Assembly: GCF_025140835.1 (NCBI RefSeq)
Contig: NZ_CP081153.1
Location: forward strand, 2,803,501-2,867,500
DNA: 64,000 bases
Direction of reading: 5' to 3'
Source of the DNA: Aliiroseovarius sp. M344
GTDB lineage: Bacteria; Pseudomonadota; Alphaproteobacteria; Rhodobacterales; Rhodobacteraceae
The notes below the pieces were generated by a model that saw nothing but the letters and a program-made list of their open reading frames with translations, did not search any database and was not told the origin of the DNA. Of the stretch, positions 46,101 to 54,525 are shown in pieces. Position 1 is the first letter of the stretch; the number at the start of each line of letters is the position of its first letter. The position numbers were made by a program, and so were the translations under genes.

Positions 46101-46946
46101 ATGCGTCTGGTTTGTCCTAGTTGCGGCGCGCAGTATGAAGTAGATGACCGCGTGATGCCCGAAAGCGGGCGTGATGTTCAGTGTTCCAATTGTGGACACG
46201 CTTGGTTCCAATTGGCCCCAAGCGCGGAGGCCCGCGTCAAGGCCGAAGAAGAAGCTGCGCCATCCCCCTTCGACAATATCGACGAGATGGACGAAGAGGC
46301 GACAGAAGTCTTTGATGAGGCCGTTGAAGCCGAGACTTCGGAACCTGACCTGTCCGACGACGACCAGACTGAAGACAGTGGCGATGACGCGCCCTCTACG
46401 CCAGCCCGGCAATTGGATGATGACGTCCGCAGTATTCTGCAAGAGGAAGCTGCGAAGGAACTCAAAGCACGCGACGACGAACGCGAAAGCCTTGAAACGC
46501 AAACTGATCTGGGTCTGGACGAAGCTCCAGGTACTGGGTCAGACAGCACCAAACGCACCCTTGCTGACGTCGAACCCACTGATCAAGACGAACAACCGCT
46601 TGCGTCCGACGACCTTAAGCGCAGCGATGTCCTGCCCGATATTGAAGAGATCAATTCGACGCTCGACGCGCCTGCGGGCGAGGCTGGCAGCACCGCTGTC
46701 GACGCTGTAGACGGAGAAGAGTTTAGCCCGAACAGTTTCCGCCGCGGCTATATCTTGGTCATCGTTTTGGCGTGCATTCTGGCCATTCTCTATATTTACG
46801 CTCCTGCAATTGGTGAACGTATCCCTGCAATCCAGCCTATCTTGGATCAATATGTCGAGGTCGCGGACCGGGTCCGTGTTGGTCTGGAAAGAATGATGCG
46901 GTCTGCAATCGGCAAGATGCAGGGTTTGATCGATAAGCCGGAATAA
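46101..46946 (+). CDS. Zinc-ribbon (MJ0042-type) acidic membrane protein
   Basis: This 281-residue protein starts with an MJ0042 zinc ribbon (Cys5, Cys8, Cys28, Cys31; motif CPSCGAQYEVDD), followed by about 180 residues of very acidic, low-complexity linker, one transmembrane helix (about 216-238) and a short periplasmic tail. Such proteins are found beside ftsEX in alphaproteobacteria. Function is unknown; a link to division is only an inference from position. AGGAAAG precedes ATG 46101. Confidence 0.88.
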   Translation: MRLVCPSCGAQYEVDDRVMPESGRDVQCSNCGHAWFQLAPSAEARVKAEEEAAPSPFDNIDEMDEEATEVFDEAVEAETSEPDLSDDDQTEDSGDDAPSTPARQLDDDVRSILQEEAAKELKARDDERESLETQTDLGLDEAPGTGSDSTKRTLADVEPTDQDEQPLASDDLKRSDVLPDIEEINSTLDAPAGEAGSTAVDAVDGEEFSPNSFRRGYILVIVLACILAILYIYAPAIGERIPAIQPILDQYVEVADRVRVGLERMMRSAIGKMQGLIDKPE

Positions 46947-46980
46947 GGCTGACCAGTCAACATCCAGATATCACGCAGTG

Positions 46981-47841
46981 TCAGTTGCTGCGAAAAATAC
47001 GCGATTCACCAATCATCTCTTCCAGGGCCGCGATGCGATCGGCGCTGTCACTGCGGCTTTGGATATCGGCCACAAGGGTTTCGATCAGGAAGTTGATCGC
47101 CAGTGTCGAATCCCAGCTTGATGGCACCTCGACCAGACTGCGGAAACAGAATTTGGCATGGCGTTCGATTGGCGACCCCCACTGATCGGTAAACAGCACG
47201 ATGTTCGCACCCTGATCGACGACCAGTTTGGCCAAACGCTCCAATTCTTTCTCATATCGCCGAATGTCGAAAACGATGAGAGTAGAGTTTTCATCCATAT
47301 CCAAAAGCGATTGAGGCCAGACGCTGGGCGAGAAATCCAACAGCGTCACACCGGGTCGAATGATCTGAAGGTGATTGAAAAAGTAATGCGCGTTTGATCG
47401 CGTGATCCGCCCGCCCAGCAAGTACAGTCGCCGATTGGGATCTGACAGAAGCGCGGCCGCTCTGTCAAATTCGTCAAGATCGAGACGCTCAAGGCTGCGG
47501 TTAATATTACGCGACACGGCCTCGGCGAAGCGGCTGATGATGTGGTCTTTCCCGCCAGACACCCCCGCGGTTTCAAGCTTTGCCAGCGGTTCTTTCATCT
47601 GGGCGGCAATCTCGTCCCGGATGGCGTCTTGCAAGTCTGGAAAGCCCTGATACCCCAATTTGCGCGCAAGGCGAATAACTGTGGGCGTTGAAACCTCGGC
47701 GCTTTCCGCCAGCTTGGTGATCGACTGCAGCCCTGCGACCAACGAATCGTCCAACAGCGTGGCTGTCAGTCGCCGTTCAGCAGCTGTCAGCTCGTCCTGC
47801 TTTGCCCGGATTTGGTCTTTGACGAGAGGTTTCTTTGCCAT
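46981..47841 (-). CDS. MurR/RpiR family transcriptional regulator
   Basis: This 286-residue regulator has an N-terminal RpiR helix-turn-helix (SAEVSTPTVIRLARKLGYQG) and a C-terminal SIS domain (about 120-260, with LLGGRITRSNAHYFFNHL) that usually binds a phosphosugar or related effector. It is divergent from the amidohydrolase-TRAP-ligase operon across 117 nt that holds two similar palindromes, so it probably controls both itself and that operon. The effector may be a pathway intermediate. Confidence 0.93.
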   Translation of the reverse strand: MAKKPLVKDQIRAKQDELTAAERRLTATLLDDSLVAGLQSITKLAESAEVSTPTVIRLARKLGYQGFPDLQDAIRDEIAAQMKEPLAKLETAGVSGGKDHIISRFAEAVSRNINRSLERLDLDEFDRAAALLSDPNRRLYLLGGRITRSNAHYFFNHLQIIRPGVTLLDFSPSVWPQSLLDMDENSTLIVFDIRRYEKELERLAKLVVDQGANIVLFTDQWGSPIERHAKFCFRSLVEVPSSWDSTLAINFLIETLVADIQSRSDSADRIAALEEMIGESRIFRSN

Positions 47842-47872
47842 TTGTCACCATTTCAATCAACAATAGCCGCAG

Positions 47873-47888
47873 TGTAGCGATCGCTACA
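47873..47888. promoter_or_regulatory. RpiR operator 1
   Basis: TGTAGCGATCGCTACA is a perfect 16-bp palindrome 32 nt from the regulator start. It shares its frame TGTAG-x-GAT-x4-TACA with operator 2. Confidence 0.7.
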
Positions 47889-47897
47889 GAATACATC

Positions 47898-47926
47898 TTG
47901 ACACATGCGATCTCGTTGTAGTGATA
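47898..47926 (+). promoter_or_regulatory. Promoter of the amidohydrolase-TRAP operon
   Basis: TTGACA at 47898-47903 is followed after 17 bp by GTGATA (or TGATAA one base on). The -10 lies inside operator 2, which fits repression by the RpiR protein. Confidence 0.6.
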
Positions 47927-47932
47927 ATTACA
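47917..47932. promoter_or_regulatory. RpiR operator 2
   Basis: TGTAGTGATAATTACA is an imperfect version of operator 1. The centres are 44 bp apart, about four helical turns, so one protein complex could bind both on the same face. Confidence 0.65.
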
Positions 47933-47958
47933 CATCACGAAACGGGGGTGCAAGAAAT

Positions 47959-48735
47959 ATGCTCGGGAAAGCTTGGCCAGCGGCTGCGCTGATAGGGGCT
48001 GCGGGAACAGCTCCCGTTGTGCTTGTCTGCGAGCACGCATCCCATTTCATCCCGCCTGAGTATGATGGTCTTGGGTTGGCAGACGATGCGCAGCACTCTC
48101 ATGCTGCTTGGGACATCGGGGCCCTGGATGTCGCCAAGTGCTTAAGTGCTCTGCTTGATGCACCCCTTGTCGCAGGTCAGGTTTCGCGGCTGGTCTACGA
48201 TTGCAATCGCCCGTTGGAGGCCCCCGATTGCGTCCCTGCCCGCAGCGAGATTTTCGAAATACCCGGAAACGCTGGGCTTGACGATGCCGGAAAACAGCAT
48301 CGTTTCGACACAGTCCATGTCCCATTTCATGCCGCTGTCGATCAGGTCATTGACCGGCAGATCGAACGGTCCAGCGCCCCGGTTCTGCTGGTCACGGTTC
48401 ACAGCTTCACGCCCATTTATCACGGTCAACGCCGCACGTTGGACATTGGGTATTTGCATGACAACAGCAGCAATGCCGCCAAAGCCGCTGTCAAAATCGA
48501 GCACGGCCAAGGTATCTATCGCGCGGCAATCAACGAACCCTATGCCGCCCGAGACGGCGTGACCTATTCGCTGGCCAAACACGCCGAAGCGCGCGGTTTG
48601 GAAAACGTCATGATCGAAATTCGCAATGACCTGATTGACACCCCCGCAACTGCAGAAAAAATGGCGCAGCATATCGCCGCCACGCTTGGGCAGGTCATCG
48701 CACAGATCACCACAATGGAAACCGCCGAAATATGA
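47959..48735 (+). CDS. N-formylglutamate amidohydrolase-like hydrolase
   Basis: This 258-residue HutG-like protein has the metal site LVCEHASHFIPPEYDG, SRLVYDCNRP, TVHSFTP and MIEIRNDLIDTP. The family cleaves amide bonds of acylated glutamate. In this operon, which has a glutamate ligase and two dehydrogenases but no histidine genes, it could hydrolyse a gamma-glutamyl amide at the end of the pathway. Start ATG 47959; the frame is open further upstream through the promoter. Overlaps dctQ by 4 nt. Confidence 0.87.
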   Translation: MLGKAWPAAALIGAAGTAPVVLVCEHASHFIPPEYDGLGLADDAQHSHAAWDIGALDVAKCLSALLDAPLVAGQVSRLVYDCNRPLEAPDCVPARSEIFEIPGNAGLDDAGKQHRFDTVHVPFHAAVDQVIDRQIERSSAPVLLVTVHSFTPIYHGQRRTLDIGYLHDNSSNAAKAAVKIEHGQGIYRAAINEPYAARDGVTYSLAKHAEARGLENVMIEIRNDLIDTPATAEKMAQHIAATLGQVIAQITTMETAEI

Positions 48736-49250
48736 CAGCGCTTCGCAAATTCATCAGCATTGTTGATCAGATCAACTATCGCATCGGACGGGTGACCATG
48801 TATGGCATCTTTGTCATGATGGCGATCCTGTTGTGGTCTTCGATCTCGAAAACCTTCTTTAACCCGTCGCTCTGGACGCTGGAAATGGCGCAGTTTGCCA
48901 TGGTGACCTACTACATTCTGGGCGGGCCCTATTCGATCCAGATGGGATCGAATGTCCGTATGGACCTTCTTTACGGCGGGTGGAGCACACGCCGCAAAGC
49001 CGCCATAGACATCATCACGGTGATGTTCCTGATTTTCTATCTTAGCGTTCTGCTTTGGGGCGGTGTCGACAGTACGATCTATTCCTTCAGTTATGGCGGC
49101 GAGCGTAGTCCGACAGCGTGGCGCCCTTATCTATGGCCAATCAAACTTATTATGTGCACCGGGATATCACTGATGTTGCTGCAGGCCATATCCGAGCTTT
49201 TCAAAGACATTCTGCGCCTGCGCGGCGAGGAGATCGACAATGTCGTATGA
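48732..49250 (+). CDS. dctQ: TRAP transporter small permease (DctQ)
   Basis: This 172-residue inner-membrane subunit has four transmembrane helices and the DctQ pattern around GRVTMYGIFVMMAILLWSSI, LEMAQFAMVTYYILGGPYS and MGSNVRMDLLYGG. With DctM and DctP it forms a sodium-driven importer. It overlaps the hydrolase by 4 nt and dctM by 11 nt. Confidence 0.94.
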   Translation: MTALRKFISIVDQINYRIGRVTMYGIFVMMAILLWSSISKTFFNPSLWTLEMAQFAMVTYYILGGPYSIQMGSNVRMDLLYGGWSTRRKAAIDIITVMFLIFYLSVLLWGGVDSTIYSFSYGGERSPTAWRPYLWPIKLIMCTGISLMLLQAISELFKDILRLRGEEIDNVV

Positions 49251-50565
49251 GTTGATTGCGATCTTCATGTTCGCAACCATGATGGCGATGCTTCTGACCG
49301 GACAGCGCGTTTTTGGCGCGATCGGCTTTGTGGCCGTGATCGCGGCACTTGTCCTTTGGGGCGATCGCGGTGGCTATGACATTGCCTTTTCCTCGGCAAT
49401 GAAACTGATGAAATGGTATCCGTTGCTGACCCTACCAATGTTCATTTTCATGGGCTACGTGCTGTCAGAGTCGAAGATTGCTGATGACCTGTACAAGATG
49501 TTTCATGTCTGGATGGGCGGCCTGAAAGGTGGTCTGGCGATCGGGACAATTGGTCTTATGGTGCTGATTTCGGCCATGAACGGGCTGAGTGTTGCGGGCA
49601 TGGCGATTGGCGCGACGATTGCTTTGCCCGAATTGCTGAAACGGAACTACGACAAGAAAATGGTGACCGGCGTCATTCAGGCGGGATCGTCACTGGGCAT
49701 TCTGGTGCCGCCCTCCGTTGTGCTGGTTCTCTATGCCATGATTGCCCGTCAGCCGGTTGGCCAGTTGTGGCTGGCTGGCGTTTTGCCCGGGCTGATGATG
49801 GCCGCGATGTTCATCATCTATATCGCGGTTCGGTGCCACATAAATCCCGCGCTCGGCCCCGCCCTTCCGAAAGAGGAACGCGACATCCCCATGTCCGAAA
49901 AGCTGGCGCTGTTACGGGCCGGAATGCTGCCCTTGGTCATCTTCGCGGCGATGATGGTGCCCTTCGTCAACGGTTGGACCTCGCTTGTTGAGAGCTCGGC
50001 CATCGGCGCAATTACCGCGTTCCTTGCCGCCGTCCTGAAAGGTCGCATGACCAAGGAGGTGTTCGAAACCTCGGTCAAAATGACATTGGGCATTAGCTGT
50101 ATGTTCATGTGGATCATTCTTGCCGCTTTGGCCTTTGGTGCCGTGTTCGACGGCTTGGGCGCTGTGAAAGCCATCGAGACTCTATTCACCGAGCGGTTGG
50201 GTCTGAACCCATGGGTCATCTTGATCCTGATGCAACTAAGCTTCATCCTTATGGGAACGTTTCTGGATGACACCGCAATGCTGGTCATCGTCGCTCCACT
50301 TTACGTGCCTCTGGTCGCCGCACTTGGTTTCGATCTGATCTGGTATGGTGTGCTCTATACGATCACGACTCAGATCGCATATATGACGCCGCCTTTCGGC
50401 TATAATCTGTTTTTGATGCGCGCGATGGCCCCGCCGGAAATCACGCTGCGCGATATTTATGGCTCCATCCTACCCTTTGTGCTGGTGATGGTGCTGGCGC
50501 TGACATTGGTCATCCTGTTCCCGGAGATCGCCCTTTGGCTGCCGGGTTGGGTCTATGGAAATTAA
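49240..50565 (+). CDS. dctM: TRAP transporter large permease (DctM)
   Basis: This 441-residue subunit has about twelve hydrophobic segments and the DctM signatures LPMFIFMGYVLSESKIADDLY, GLSVAGMAIGATIALPELL, and PPSVVLVLYAMIARQPVGQL. It forms the sodium-coupled transport path. Translation starts within the dctQ end. Confidence 0.96.
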   Translation: MSYELIAIFMFATMMAMLLTGQRVFGAIGFVAVIAALVLWGDRGGYDIAFSSAMKLMKWYPLLTLPMFIFMGYVLSESKIADDLYKMFHVWMGGLKGGLAIGTIGLMVLISAMNGLSVAGMAIGATIALPELLKRNYDKKMVTGVIQAGSSLGILVPPSVVLVLYAMIARQPVGQLWLAGVLPGLMMAAMFIIYIAVRCHINPALGPALPKEERDIPMSEKLALLRAGMLPLVIFAAMMVPFVNGWTSLVESSAIGAITAFLAAVLKGRMTKEVFETSVKMTLGISCMFMWIILAALAFGAVFDGLGAVKAIETLFTERLGLNPWVILILMQLSFILMGTFLDDTAMLVIVAPLYVPLVAALGFDLIWYGVLYTITTQIAYMTPPFGYNLFLMRAMAPPEITLRDIYGSILPFVLVMVLALTLVILFPEIALWLPGWVYGN

Positions 50566-50619
50566 ATCAGAGAGCTCGGCAAACGAGCCGAAATCAACTT
50601 GCAACAAGGAGAACAACAA

Positions 50620-51654
50620 ATGACAACGAGACGTAAGTTTATCGCCGGCGCAGGTGTTGGCGCTTTGGCAGCGCCGCTTGCTACTCCGGCGCTTTCTCAA
50701 TCCACAATCAAATGGCGGATGCAGACCTATGCAGGACCCGCGCTGGCCGAGCATGTGATCAAGCCTGCCATCGACATGTTCAACAAGATCGCTGGCGACC
50801 GGATGCAGATCGAGCTGTTCTTTGCAGATCAGCTGGTGCCCACGGGTGAGCTATTTCAGGCCATGCAACGCGGCACGATTGATGCGGTTCAGTCAGATGA
50901 CGACTCGATGGCATCCCCGACCGAAGTGACCGTGTTTGGCGGGTACTTCCCCTTTGCGTCGCGCTATTCGCTGGATGTGCCGGTGCTGTTCAACCAATAC
51001 GGTCTGAACGAGATATGGGACGCAGAATATTCCAAGGTCGGCGTAAAACACATCAGCGCTGGCGCATGGGATCCATGCCATTTTGCCACCAAGGATCCGA
51101 TCAATTCGCTTGAGGATCTGAAAGGCAAGCGCGTCTTCACCTTCCCGACCGCTGGCCGCTTCCTTGCCCAGTTCGGCGTTGTGCCTGTCACACTGCCTTG
51201 GGAGGATATCGAAGTTGCTGTTCAAACCGGCGAGCTTGACGGCATCGCATGGTCGGGCATCACCGAGGACTACACTGTTGGTTGGGCCGATGTGACCAAC
51301 TATTTCCTGACCAACAATATCTCGGGCGCATGGGCCGGATCGTTCTTTGCAAATATGGATCGCTGGAACGAACTGCCTGAGGACCTGCAAACGCTGTTCC
51401 GCGTCTGCTGTGATCAGTCGCATTACTATCGCCAATGGTGGTATTGGGGCGGCGAGGCCAGCCTGCGTGTGAACGGACCCAAGATGGAACTGACCACAAT
51501 TCCTGACGCCGAATGGGCACAGGTGGAAGACGCGGCAATCAAATTCTGGGATGAAATAGCAGCGGAATCCGAAACCAAAGCCAAGGTTGTGGATATCATC
51601 AAAAAGTATAATGCGGACATGCAAAAAGCTGGCCGTCCATATCGTTACGGCTAA
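50620..51654 (+). CDS. dctP: TRAP transporter substrate-binding protein with atypical ligand site
   Basis: This 344-residue binding protein has a likely twin-arginine signal (TTRRKFIAG, cleaved after ALSQ), so it may be exported folded. Start ATG 50620 has AAGGAG upstream. The ligand region reads EDLKGKRVFTFPTAGRF: where the usual motif has an arginine (LKxR), I place Phe173. That suggests a ligand without a free carboxylate, in agreement with an amine or amino-alcohol pathway, but Arg171 nearby could compensate. Fourth gene of the operon. Confidence 0.9.
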   Translation: MTTRRKFIAGAGVGALAAPLATPALSQSTIKWRMQTYAGPALAEHVIKPAIDMFNKIAGDRMQIELFFADQLVPTGELFQAMQRGTIDAVQSDDDSMASPTEVTVFGGYFPFASRYSLDVPVLFNQYGLNEIWDAEYSKVGVKHISAGAWDPCHFATKDPINSLEDLKGKRVFTFPTAGRFLAQFGVVPVTLPWEDIEVAVQTGELDGIAWSGITEDYTVGWADVTNYFLTNNISGAWAGSFFANMDRWNELPEDLQTLFRVCCDQSHYYRQWWYWGGEASLRVNGPKMELTTIPDAEWAQVEDAAIKFWDEIAAESETKAKVVDIIKKYNADMQKAGRPYRYG

Positions 51655-51672
51655 TCTGCGTATACTCACTTT

Positions 51673-51697
51673 CCGGGCGAGTATCTTGCTCGCCCGG
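51673..51697 (+). terminator. Hairpin between dctP and the ligase gene
   Basis: CCGGGCGAG and CTCGCCCGG form a perfect 9-bp stem with a 7-nt loop, followed by TTCACTTT. It is likely a leaky terminator or 3-prime stabiliser that raises binding-protein mRNA. Confidence 0.65.
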
Positions 51698-51719
51698 TTC
51701 ACTTTCAGAGGGTCCAACT

Positions 51720-53081
51720 ATGTCGCCTATACTTTCTTTTGAAGATCTGAAGTCCCAAGTCGCGGAGGGTGAAATCGACACCGTTCTGGTGTGTTTCGTC
51801 GACATGCAGGGCCGCCTGATGGGCAAACGGTTTCATGCAGGCCACTTCGTAGCTGGCGCGTGGGAGGAAACCCACTGTTGCAACTATTTGCTGGCCACCG
51901 ATCTGGAAATGGGGACGCCGGATGGCTATGCCTCGACCAGTTGGGAGCGCGGCTATGGCGACTATGTCATGAAGCCAGATTTGGCCACACTGCGGCCTGT
52001 GCCATGGCTGGACGGTACAGTGATGGTGCTGTGCGATGTTTTGGACCACCACACCCATGAAGACGTGCCCCATTCGCCACGCGCAATCCTGAAGCGTCAG
52101 GTGGCGCGCTTGGCTGACATGGGCTTTGATGCGATGTGTGCAACCGAGCTGGAATTTTTCCTGTTCGAGAAGAGTTTTGAGGAGATTAGCAAGGGTGGGT
52201 TCCGCGATTTGACGCCCATCTCGGGCTATAACGAGGATTACCACATCCTGCAGACCACCAAAGAAGAATACGTGATGCGGCCGATCCGCAATCACCTGTG
52301 GAATGCCGGCTTGCCGATCGAAAACTCAAAAGGTGAAGCCGAGGCTGGCCAGGAAGAGCTGAACATCAAATATGCGGCCGCAATGGACACAGCAGCCTTT
52401 CACACGATTGCCAAACATGCGGTGAAGGAAATTGCTTGGCAGCAAGGACACGCCGCAAGTTTCCTGCCGAAATGGCACCACGAAAAGGTTGGTTCCTCCA
52501 GCCATGTGCACCAGTCGCTGTGGAAAGACGGCAAACCAGCTTTCGTTGATGCCGATGATAAGCTCGGCATGTCGGCGCTGATGAAAAACTATATGGCCGG
52601 GCTGCTGAAATACGCACCGGACTACACCTATTTCATGGCGCCTTACATCAACAGTTATAAGCGGTTCATGAAGGGCACATTTGCGCCCACGCGGATCATC
52701 TGGTCGGTGGACAACCGAACAGCAGGGTTCCGGTTGTGCGGAGAAGGAACCAAGGCGATCCGGGTGGAATGCCGCATCCCTGGGTCAGATATGAACCCCT
52801 ATCTTGCAATTGCAGGGATGCTGGCAGCTGGCATTGCTGGGATCGAGGAAGCGCTAGAGCTTCAGCCCCCAACCACGGGCGATGTTTATAAGGGCGATAC
52901 CGGAATGATCCCGGGCAACCTGCAAGCCGCGCGCGATGCACTGCATGGGTCGGCCATGCTGCGGGCCGCGATGGGAGATGACGTCATTGATCACTATACC
53001 CGCGCTGCGGAAGTGGAGATTGAGGAATTCGAACGCGTGGTGACCGATTGGGAAATCGCGCGTGGGTTTGAGCGGGCGTAA
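51720..53081 (+). CDS. Glutamine synthetase family gamma-glutamyl-amine ligase
   Basis: This 453-residue protein has the glutamine synthetase fold: an N-terminal beta-grasp part with FVDMQGRLMGKRF, the ATP/metal region CATELEFFLFE, EAEAGQEELNIKY, SSHVHQSLWKDG and the R-box RVECRIPGSDMNPYLA. Its divergence from GlnA and its operon suggest a PuuA-like enzyme that joins glutamate to an amine or amino-alcohol using ATP. The acceptor is not determined from sequence. Confidence 0.92.
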   Translation: MSPILSFEDLKSQVAEGEIDTVLVCFVDMQGRLMGKRFHAGHFVAGAWEETHCCNYLLATDLEMGTPDGYASTSWERGYGDYVMKPDLATLRPVPWLDGTVMVLCDVLDHHTHEDVPHSPRAILKRQVARLADMGFDAMCATELEFFLFEKSFEEISKGGFRDLTPISGYNEDYHILQTTKEEYVMRPIRNHLWNAGLPIENSKGEAEAGQEELNIKYAAAMDTAAFHTIAKHAVKEIAWQQGHAASFLPKWHHEKVGSSSHVHQSLWKDGKPAFVDADDKLGMSALMKNYMAGLLKYAPDYTYFMAPYINSYKRFMKGTFAPTRIIWSVDNRTAGFRLCGEGTKAIRVECRIPGSDMNPYLAIAGMLAAGIAGIEEALELQPPTTGDVYKGDTGMIPGNLQAARDALHGSAMLRAAMGDDVIDHYTRAAEVEIEEFERVVTDWEIARGFERA

Positions 53082-53089
53082 CAAGATTT

Positions 53090-53131
53090 CCTGCCTCCGG
53101 CGGGGATATTTACGGCCAAAAGAAACATGAG
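53090..53131. repeat. Dispersed intergenic repeat of roseobacter type
   Basis: The spacer has the GCCTCCGGCGGGGATATTTA core followed by CGGCCAAAAGAAAC. I recall this sequence scattered between genes in many Roseobacter-group genomes. GCCTCCGGC can form a short hairpin with GCCGGxGGC-type partners. It lies between the ligase and aldehyde dehydrogenase genes. Confidence 0.55.
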
Positions 53132-53142
53132 GAAAATGGTCT

Positions 53143-54525
53143 ATGAACCAGGTTTTAAATTGTGTGTCGCCGATTGACGGTTCAGTTTTTGCAACGCGTG
53201 AGACGTTGTCGCGGGAGGATGCGTTTGTCGTGGCTCAGCGGGCGCGAGATGCACAAGCGGCGTGGGCTGCGCGTCCACTTCAGGAGCGGATCGATCTTGT
53301 GCAGGCAGGGGTTGCCGCTGTGGGCGCGATGAATGACGACATTGTGCCGGAGTTGGCCCATATGATGGGGCGCCCTGTACGCTATGGCGGCGAGTTTGGT
53401 GGGTTCAACGAGCGCGCGACGCATATGGCCAGCATTGCAGCCGAGGCGTTGGCGGATATCAATGTTGGCGAGGATGCTTCTTTCAAGCGTTATATCAAGC
53501 GTGTGCCGCATGGCGTGGTGTTCGTGGTCGCGCCGTGGAATTACCCATACATGACCGCAATCAATACCGTCGCGCCTGCGCTGATTGCGGGCAACACTGT
53601 GGTGCTGAAACACGCCACCCAAACGCTTTTGGTTGGCGAACGCATGGCGGCGGCGTTTCATTCTGCCGGCATTCCCACCGATGTGTTTCAGAACGTGTTT
53701 CTGTCGCATGACGTGACCAATGATCTGATTTCGGGCAACGCGTTCGACTTCGTGAACTTCACCGGATCAGTTGGTGGCGGGCAAGCGATGGAACGCGCAG
53801 CGGCTGGCACGTTCACTGGCGTCGGCACCGAGCTTGGCGGAAAAGATCCCGGCTATGTCATGGAGGACGCTGATTTGGATGCGGCCGTCGAAACCCTGAT
53901 CGACGGGGCGATGTTCAATGCCGGTCAGTGCTGTTGCGGGATCGAGCGCATCTATGTTCATGAAAGCCTGTTTGACGATTTTGTCGCCAAGGCGGTCGAG
54001 ATTGTGAAAGGCTACAAACTTGGCAGCCCACTAGACCCGGAAACCACACTTGGTCCGATGGCCAATGTGCGGTTTGCCTCTGAAGTGCGTGCCCAGATTG
54101 ACGAGGCATTGGCCGATGGCGCGAAGGCCCATATCGACACGTTCCCGGAAGATGATGGCGGGGCGTATCTGACGCCTCAGATTTTGACAAACGTCACCCA
54201 CGACATGCGTGTGATGCGGGATGAAAGCTTTGGTCCCGTTGTCGGGATCATGGCCGTCAAGACCGACGAAGAGGCGATCCGCCTGATGAATGACAGCGAG
54301 TTCGGTCTGACGGCCTCGCTCTGGACGCGCGACGTCGAGCGTGCGCAATCTGTTGGCGATCAGGTTGAGACCGGCACCGTTTTCATGAACAGGGCGGATT
54401 ATCTTGACCCGGGTCTGTGCTGGACAGGCTGTAAAAATACTGGTCGCGGTGGGGGATTGTCGGTGATCGGCTATCAGAACCTGACCCGTCCGAAATCCTA
54501 TCATCTGAAAAAGGTAACATCATGA
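53143..54525 (+). CDS. Aldehyde dehydrogenase family protein
   Basis: This 460-residue NAD(P)-dependent enzyme has the family motifs VAPWNYPYMTAINTVAPALI, NFTGSVGGGQ, the general base in GTELGGKDPGYV and the catalytic cysteine in NAGQCCCGIERI. In this operon it would oxidise the aldehyde formed by the neighbouring alcohol dehydrogenase, perhaps while the substrate is still gamma-glutamylated. ATGAGG precedes the ATG. Its stop overlaps the next gene by 4 nt. Confidence 0.95.
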   Translation: MNQVLNCVSPIDGSVFATRETLSREDAFVVAQRARDAQAAWAARPLQERIDLVQAGVAAVGAMNDDIVPELAHMMGRPVRYGGEFGGFNERATHMASIAAEALADINVGEDASFKRYIKRVPHGVVFVVAPWNYPYMTAINTVAPALIAGNTVVLKHATQTLLVGERMAAAFHSAGIPTDVFQNVFLSHDVTNDLISGNAFDFVNFTGSVGGGQAMERAAAGTFTGVGTELGGKDPGYVMEDADLDAAVETLIDGAMFNAGQCCCGIERIYVHESLFDDFVAKAVEIVKGYKLGSPLDPETTLGPMANVRFASEVRAQIDEALADGAKAHIDTFPEDDGGAYLTPQILTNVTHDMRVMRDESFGPVVGIMAVKTDEEAIRLMNDSEFGLTASLWTRDVERAQSVGDQVETGTVFMNRADYLDPGLCWTGCKNTGRGGGLSVIGYQNLTRPKSYHLKKVTS

